Below are positions 57,180-64,000 of a stretch of DNA of 64,000 nt, in pieces. Origin of the DNA: Daucus carota subsp. sativus (Eukaryota > Streptophyta > Magnoliopsida > Apiales > Apiaceae); contig NC_030383.2 in NCBI RefSeq assembly GCF_001625215.2, positions 45,628,380 to 45,692,379 on the forward strand, in the 5' to 3' direction. Position 1 is the stretch's first letter, and every line of letters starts with the position of its first letter. The notes under the pieces were generated by a model. The model was given only the letters and a program-made list of their open reading frames with translations, searched no databases and was not told where the DNA came from. Made by a program: the position numbers and the translations under genes.

Positions 57180-57891
57180 TGCCACTTCATTCTTCAAGTC
57201 CTGTTCAAAACTTGGCAAGGGAGCATTCCTTTGGGAGGTTGTTTTCAAATCTCTTATTATCTTGGCAATAATCATATATGAGATGATATTTTCTCACCAA
57301 CTTGAACCACCTTCTTTGTGTCTGGCTTAATGACCTAAACCTCCTTATGCTATCAATTTGTCAAGCTTTCTCTGCAAAACCTTGCATTCCCTTTCCACAC
57401 ACAAGCATCAATCTGGTAGTTCCTGAATGAGGTATTGAAGGGACCCTTTGACCAATTAATACGTTCTGCTATCCTATAGGCTCACTTTAATGCTCATTGG
57501 TTGCCACATTGGATATTCAACTCCCTTGTCAGCATAGTTCCTGCATGTCCTTATGGGAACAAAATCCACCATGAACCTACACCGAGTACAAATAAATAGA
57601 TTAGTACAAATAAATAGATTGCTTATATGCTTGTGCATCATTTTCTGAGATTATACATATAATCAAAAAAAAATTCATCGTTTGAAAATTCACTTACACA
57701 ATTTGGTAAAGATTCCAGAGGATGGAGTATGTTTGAAAATCCTTCGTCGGGTCAAACCACAAATATATCCTTTCTTCTCTATTGTCAAAGCCATCAGCAA
57801 AAATATTGGTCTGAAGTATGTAAGGCTGCCCGTACACATTTCCAAGTAACTCAAAATCTATTTCATCGTGATTAGGCTGATCACATGTAAG
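57180..57891 (-). pseudogene. Xyloglucan endotransglucosylase/hydrolase (XTH) fragment
   Basis: Minus-strand exon 57,891-57,698 has a gcag acceptor and a gtaagt donor and is intact. It contains the GH16 catalytic motif [11 protein letters not shown], then [20 protein letters not shown] and [16 protein letters not shown]. The next exon starts at 57,576 (FMVDFVPIRTCRNY, then GVEYPMWQPMSI). It then decays: stops and frame changes break it, but YHLIYDYCQDNKRF and LPKECSL near its end still match XTH C-termini. Exon 1 with the signal peptide is absent. XTHs cut and rejoin wall xyloglucan; this copy cannot be secreted or complete. Confidence 0.85.
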
Positions 57892-58786
57892 CTGCAATCA
57901 CAAAGACATTCTTATCTATATTTCTCAAATTGTGAGTTCTTAGGGGACATGTCACAATGTCCATCATGTGATTTCATCAGTAATGTGCATATGCTAGCTT
58001 AACATGATGTACTACATTCACTGTTATATTACATATATTGTGTATGTAGAAACATGGCCAATTAAGAAGGTGAGTTGCAGGATTTATTTGTCATCTGCAA
58101 TCTAGGAGTAATTAGCTTTACTCAAATATAAATACACAAACTCTCCCACCTTGTGAGGTATAAGGGCTTCAGTATTATCATAGCCTATTATCTCTGTAGC
58201 CAAATTATATGTCCATCACATTTGATGTTTCGTCTGCTCCCGCTCCTAATGATGCACACTCTGTCCGGACAACCACTCACACCTAAGTTGTTATATAATT
58301 GACCTGGTCTTCTCGATTTGGATCAACTTTAGCTGCCGAGTGAGAATTGGGTACTTGGGAGATTCTCCTAAAAAATCAGTTGAGATGCGGATAACTCTTT
58401 TTTTCGGACCTGGCTTGCGAATTCCATGACATTGGAATATTAGTTATACATTTGTAGTTATATGGGCTATGGACAGTAGAGAACCTTCAGGACCATGTCA
58501 AGAAATTTACTCAGATTTGGGTGATTAGTCCCTGTATCTATGAATTAGCACCAAATAACAGTAATACTTGGACCTATTTACTATGATACTATATATGAGA
58601 GAAAATCTACAGAATACCAATCACACATCAGAAAATATAGAAAACACTTGAAACTTCAAACTTCTTGCTGGACGCAGCATTGACACCAAAACATGATAGG
58701 ATTTCAGCCTTTAGACTAAATACCACGAAACTAATCAACTTACAACCAGTTTATAAAATTACATTCCTTCGCAATCATTGCATAGA

Positions 58787-59041
58787 TATTAAAGACCAAA
58801 ATATGAGATCTTCATTGCACATAGATAAAAAGATGCTGCAAAGCACATTTACTTGAATTTCACCACATACATATTAAAGACCAAGAAATGAGATCTTCAT
58901 TGCATATAGATAAAAAGATGCTGCAAAGCACATTTACCTGAATTTCACCACATACAAATTAAAGACCAAGATATGAGATCTTCATTGCATATAGATAAAA
59001 AGATGCTGGCAAGCATATTTACCTGAATTTCTCACATATGC
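58787..59041 (+). repeat. Three-copy tandem repeat, 85-bp unit
   Basis: Each unit contains attaaagacca, atgagatcttcattgca, tagataaaaagatgctg and atttacctgaatttc. Copies start at about 58,787, 58,872 and 58,957 and differ by a few bases. It lies inside the Helitron, between the two captured gene pieces. Confidence 0.9.
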
Positions 59042-59819
59042 AAGATGTACTGACCACACAAGAATTTATCACCTGAACATAAAATCAGAAAAAAAATAAA
59101 ATTATCGTGCTACTGCGATCTAGAAAGTATAGAGGAGACCCCTGCTACCTGAATAGCAAAAAGAACAGCAATAAATAAATAAAAATGAGCAATGAGTTCT
59201 GCACTTCAGTTATAGCATTATATAAAATACTGCTGCAGAAAATAAAATTAAAGAAAGTTAAGGAGTAAAAGACCTATAAGAAATTATCAACCAGGCTACT
59301 CATAGTGATAAGAACTGAATTCACACCATATAACAACTTCATATTGAGAAGAGAGAAAGCATACCTATTCTAGCGCTCTCGGTTCCACAACTACCCCATC
59401 AGATTCTCTATCTCCAAACTCAACATCTACAAACTCAACAGTCATGATATATTATTCCTTGCTTCAGTCTTTCTCAATTTTATTAGATCATCTTCAGCAC
59501 TCTTTATAGGCATACATGGGTGCATTGAGAATAACTAACCTACTCCATTATCAATCATATTCTTCCCTAGGTCCCCTGTACCACCAAATGAAGACCCCCG
59601 ATCAAAACCTCCGTGTATATATACAATCTAACCAATGAAAACAAAAGGACTTGTAAAATGGAATTTAAAAAGTCTTTTAACCGTAACAATCAATAAACTG
59701 GAAAAATAGAGTCCCTTATTAACTTAAAAATATTTTAATTTTAATTCCAAGCCACCAAAATGAGCAAAGCACAGAGGAGCCTAATAATTATAAAATGAAA
59801 TGGAGAGATTTCAGAGATG

Positions 59820-59866
59820 ACACGTCATCCTCTGAAGATCCTCCTTTATATATATATAAGATAAGA
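59820..59866 (-). mobile_element. Second Helitron-like 5' terminus
   Basis: Minus strand: a|tcttatcttatatatatata then aaaggaggatcttc. This matches the 5' head style (tatataaaggagga) of the elements at 27,730 and 47,554. No matching ccgccgc-type 3' end is seen nearby, so it may be a leftover head or a nested copy. Confidence 0.5.
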
Positions 59867-60965
59867 TTAATATTTCTACAACATAGGACATTTGCACCAG
59901 ATCCAATAGGTCAGAAGGTAACATAATACCTGTAAAACTTGAACACCAGTCCATTAACAGCCTCGTACATAAGCCAACAACTTTAATTTGTCAATTATTT
60001 TTAATCATAGATATCTGTCATATATAAATACATATTGAAAAAAAGATCACAAACCTTTATCACCAAAACAAACTTTATGAAATTCTCTGCAGACCAACCA
60101 AAACAAAGCATACAGTATACAACTAACAAAGCATACAGTATAGGTAACAATCTTTTAATGAATACACGAGTTTCAAGTTAATTTGGTATAGTTATTAACA
60201 AAAAGCAGTACCATTTTATGAATGTGGATATATTGGTGCTCTAATACAGCCGAGTGAGGGTCTGAACCCACTCATACATCCAAGAAAAAAAAAATTAGCA
60301 CAAAAGAGTGTTACAAGTTTTTAAACTCATTTTCCAGATTGATAACCTTCTCTTGTGACGCCAAAGATTCAAGTAATAGCAGCAGGATCAGAAGAAGAAT
60401 TAGGCAACAACTCTCTGTGACTCTCTCCGATCACATAATCAATTTCCAGCTGCTGGAATACTAACAATACAGTTCATAAATTAACAGCAGCTGAACAAAT
60501 CATTCACTCGCAGATGTTCGCAAAGTGTGAGATATATCCAATATTAATTATAAAAATATGTATATGAAATGCCTTGAAAATCAAAATGATATAAACAACA
60601 AAGATGAAATTATCAATCCTTATAAGCAACTAAATTACTGAACTTAAGATAAATAAACAATGGATAACAAAGAAAGCTAGTTATTTAGAACACAGAGAAC
60701 TCATATTCATATATATGTATCCCGAATATACCTTCAGGGGAGATGAATTATGTAGTGTTCTTGAGAGATGGAATGAAAAGTAGCACAGGAGCTCGCTGAG
60801 ATGAAGAGAGAGACAGCAGGCTATGGTGATAGGCTCTTGTAATTCTACTCTGTCCCTCAATCATTTTTAAAAAATCAGATAAATGGTGAGGTTTTTTTCG
60901 TGAAGGAGCCGACAAAATCGATGGATTGATACTATAGACTACAGGTTGCAGAGAACAGTACTTAC

Positions 60966-61222
60966 TTCATGAATACCTGCAGAGAAACAAAAAGCAAATG
61001 CAATTAGGGACGAGTTTAAGTGAGTAAAGGTAAGAATGAGGAGAGACAGAGATAGAATTACCGAAGTGAGAATAGGCGAAGTAATAGTCGGCGCTTGTCT
61101 GGTCGGCGCCGATGATAGAGCCGTCGAGGCCACACATGGCAGAATCCTCTTCGAGAATGGAGCTACCTGTTGTGGTTCCTTCCAATTCATTGTCCTCCTC
61201 GTCCTCAAATTTTATTTTTGAG
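60966..61222 (-). pseudogene. Protein arginine methyltransferase (PRMT1-like) N-terminal fragment
   Basis: The minus strand encodes KIKFEDEEDNELEG, then LEEDSAMCG, and SADYYFAYSHFG, followed by a donor (gtaatt) near 61,061. A second exon begins at 60,976 with the codons for IHE (G-IHE across the junction) and is cut at 60,966. Plant PRMT1 proteins carry [21 protein letters not shown] here, so the fragment lacks one residue (DS became A) and the catalytic domain is absent. No start ATG is present in frame. It is a captured 5' piece, with an intron retained. Confidence 0.75.
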
Positions 61223-61717
61223 AGCTTCTATGAAGTATTCATATGATCATATCCTAGGGTTTATCTGTGTTCAGGGTTTTCGATTCCAATTGAGAGCCGC
61301 TCTTGTTTGTCAAATGTTTTATGTAGTATTTGGTTTTTCTTCAAAGTCGATCTCTGTTGGGAATAGGAGACGTAGTCTAATGATGACAAAAAAATAGGAC
61401 GAAAAATATAGTACGAAACCAAAAAACGTGAACAAAAAGTACGACTACAAATTATACCCATGTTGACTTATTATAGTATAGTATAGATTACTTAAAAATT
61501 ATTATTTTTAATTAAATTAAAATAAAAATAATCACATATCCTATATCTTATTTATATTTTTTAAAACTAAAACAATATATATGTGTGTGTGAGAGAGATT
61601 TTATTATGTTATTAATGTGATTCTTACGTTAATTATTACTATTTTATATAGATATTATGTTATAGATAGTTTAATATATTATTGACTGGAATCAGACTTT
61701 CGAACTTTACAAATCAA

Positions 61718-63786
61718 TCAATACCCTTTATTAATAAGTGAAACCACGTTTCGGTGGAACATCAGTACTAGAGTACCAAAATTTATAGAGTTAATTTATA
61801 AAAAAGTCCTAATCAATATATGTCTTATATCTTTTAATCAATATATGTATTATACTTCTATTAAAAGATATAAGACATATATTGATTAGGATTTTTTTAC
61901 ATAACGATTATTCATGATATAGAATTCAATCCCAATATAACTAAATATTATAATTTTTAAAACCGAAACAATTTAACTTAGAAATTAACTCTATAAAATC
62001 CTTATCACATAAATATGAATTCTCTATAAAATTTCTATCAAATATATACAGGGAGTCAACAGAGCTTTTGTGCGGATCTGAGAACATAATATAAATTAAA
62101 TATTTAAATAATGAATTTTATTCATAAAACATATTTAAGTTAATTAACTTAAAAATTCCTTCAAACTTCTATATTAGTTTGTCATACAAACAACTAATAC
62201 TCTTACGTCTAAAAGAACTCCAACCCACATTAGAATTACATATTCTAACTCTAAAACAATTACGGATTAAATATACGTAACACATATATAACTCTAAATT
62301 AATTACAAATCATAGATTTATCGAACAATTTGACATAGGAATTAACCGTATAAAATTTCTATCAATTAAATATGAATCAACTCAATAAAATTTATATCAA
62401 ATAAATATAAGAAGTCGGCAGAGTTTTTGTGTGGATATGAGAACATAAAATAAAAAAGAGGCTAAAAAACTCTATTATTGTTTTGTTTTATTGTTGTTTC
62501 ATTATTTATTGTGAATTTTATCTATAAAATATATTTAAGTTATATAACTTAAAAATTTCTTTCGACTTCTATATTAATTTGTCATACAAACAACTACCGC
62601 TCCTAGATGTGCAAGAACTTCAACCAACCAACATTACACATACATATTATAAGTCTTAAACAATTACAAATTAAATAACATTTCACATACCTATTATAAA
62701 TCTAAAATGATTACAAATTAATAATATAAATTTTAATTCATTCTGTGCTCTTTAGAAGATTGCGATAAAGATGAATAAGGCAGCGGTAACACTGACTTGA
62801 TCACAAACGGAAACTCGAAGAGAATGAAGTCATTGTCCATATTGCAACATATAATAATAAAATGAAAACACAGGACATCCGTCAATTTGATATCAAATTA
62901 ATTTTGGAAAGTTAATTAACTTTGTCAAACTACAATATTAGTTTGTCAAACAATTACAACACCACTGTTGTATTTACAAGAACTCCAATTATAATTATAT
63001 ATAACGTTTGCCCATTAGATTTGAATATAACAATTACGACTTAAAATTTTAAATTTTATTCGAGATTAAAGACGCTATAAACAAACTTATATGTGTTGAT
63101 CTTGAATATTATTTTCACAATTTAAAAATCATCAACCAATATAATGATTTTACTAAAATAAAACATATTGTTAGAGTTAAGTTCCATAAAGTCCACATTT
63201 AAGCTGTAGTAAATACCGGTCATAATCTTTTAGTTTAGTCGTAAATAATATTTTTAATTAGTCAAATTTATATATAATTTATTATCTTTAAGTAGTTTTA
63301 AATTTAATTATCAATTAATCATTAACATCTTTCAATCTCCAACAATCATTAAGATCATTATTCTCTTATGAGTTATATTTTAGAACATATATAGTGTTTA
63401 GTGATTTATAAAATAATTGTTTTATTTTTTGATTGCAACGATCATATCGTATAATATAATCTGCATATTGTCGGATGTTTACAAATATTGTAGACTAAAC
63501 AAATTAAAATTAAAACGAATATATTATTTTTAAATAATCTTGGACTCCAATACTCCTTATTTTGTGAACTCCATAGAATGGGGACCCATATTGTTATGAA
63601 TTACATTTAAAATAAGATTAAATTTTAATATATAGAAAGTCTTATTTTTGAATAACAATAATTTAAATATCATTTAAAAATAATAATTTAAATAATTATA
63701 ATAAAATATGATAATGTAATTAAAAAATATATTATCTTTCCAATAAATAATAAATTTTAAAATTTTTTTAAACCCGCATCAACTAA
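61718..63786 (+). mobile_element. 2-kb non-coding Helitron-like repeat, copy 2
   Basis: Full-length partner of 10,529-12,534. It begins a|tcaataccctttattaataag and ends catcaactaa|t, that is TC...CTAA with A and T flanks, as expected for a Helitron. The 14 bases tgcttggcacgggt present before cat in copy 1 are missing here, so the terminal hairpin is lost. It also has an extra perfect 30-bp inverted repeat (61,807-61,836 and 61,862-61,891) and a 20-30 base insertion near 62,450. No protein. Confidence 0.65.
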
Positions 63787-63831
63787 TATTTATTAAATAT
63801 AAGAATTTAATATAATAATTTAGTCACTTGA

Positions 63832-64000
63832 TTTTTTTTTTTTTTTTGACAAAATGCAAATTCACTCCATTAAATTAAAACAAGTCTAGTCGGCACAGAT
63901 CCCCAACTGACAATGCAATCAGGTTAATAAACAATAAAACGAGCTAAACAAATAGCCGCATTGTTTCCAGACTGCTTAACACAATGAATCCAATGATTCT
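63832..64000 (-). mobile_element. LINE 3' end, cut by the window edge
   Basis: A T run on the plus strand (63,832-63,847) is a poly(A) tail on the minus strand. Upstream of it on that strand the frame reads NHWIHCVKQSGNNAAICLAR and stops soon after. This matches the end of the RNase H domain of plant LINEs (xxVxRSGNxxAHxLA), with His replaced by Cys-like drift. The rest lies beyond 64,000. Confidence 0.6.

Larger units (their letters stand above)
56486..61487 (-). mobile_element. Helitron (5.0 kb) carrying XTH and PRMT gene fragments
   Basis: Minus-strand reading: 5' end a|tctatactatactataataa at 61,487. The 3' hairpin gcccgtgcttcgcacgg (56,497-56,513) is followed by attataggctag ending at 56,486, with t beyond. 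Insertion between A and T is as expected. It encodes no Rep/helicase. Inside, on the same strand, are pieces of two unrelated genes with their intron borders, as is typical for Helitron capture. A second 5'-like end at 59,866 makes an alternative 3.4 kb element possible; the larger one is preferred because its 5' end has the classical tctata start. Confidence 0.7.

Overview
This is a 64 kb piece of a flowering-plant nuclear genome, almost certainly a eudicot. The evidence is spliced genes with GT-AG introns, AT-rich intergenic DNA, plant-only families (CYP82 P450, WAK-like kinase, COR413, PsbO, DYW-class PPR, HD-Zip, DUF4228) and dense plant transposons. I cannot name the species.

Left part (0-9.5 kb): a CYP82-type cytochrome P450, a ROOT UV-B SENSITIVE (DUF647) gene most like RUS4, a hAT-type MITE, and a 104-residue protein gene of unknown function. 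From 10.5 to 29.9 kb is accessory DNA with no gene I judge intact. It holds a 2 kb Helitron-like repeat, a reversed Helitron 3' end at 13,655, and a run of minus-strand gene fragments: the DUF639 C-terminus, unidentified exons, and an actin-depolymerizing factor exon. Next to these is an HD-Zip I gene (HB21/40/53-like) broken by a nested Copia element and a hAT MITE. A small Helitron and several MITEs follow.

Middle part (30-52 kb): the main block of intact genes, comprising a WAKL14-like receptor kinase, a probable plastid protein with heptad-like repeats, COR413-PM, PsbO, a DYW-type PPR protein and a DUF4228 protein. MITEs and one Helitron with a higher-order internal repeat lie between them. 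RUS4 and WAKL14 are also close neighbours in Arabidopsis as I recall, so the genic backbone may be an old syntenic block expanded by transposons.

Right part (54-64 kb): a SINE-like element, a Stowaway MITE, then a minus-strand Helitron (56,486-61,487) with fragments of a xyloglucan endotransglucosylase and a protein arginine methyltransferase. A second copy of the 2 kb repeat from 10.5 kb and the 3' end of a LINE close the window.

The intact genes do not form a pathway. PsbO and the probable plastid protein are chloroplast proteins, RUS4 and the PPR are probably organellar, and COR413 and DUF4228 proteins belong to stress-linked families. The most notable biology is gene-fragment capture and assembly on the minus strand in two separate places.
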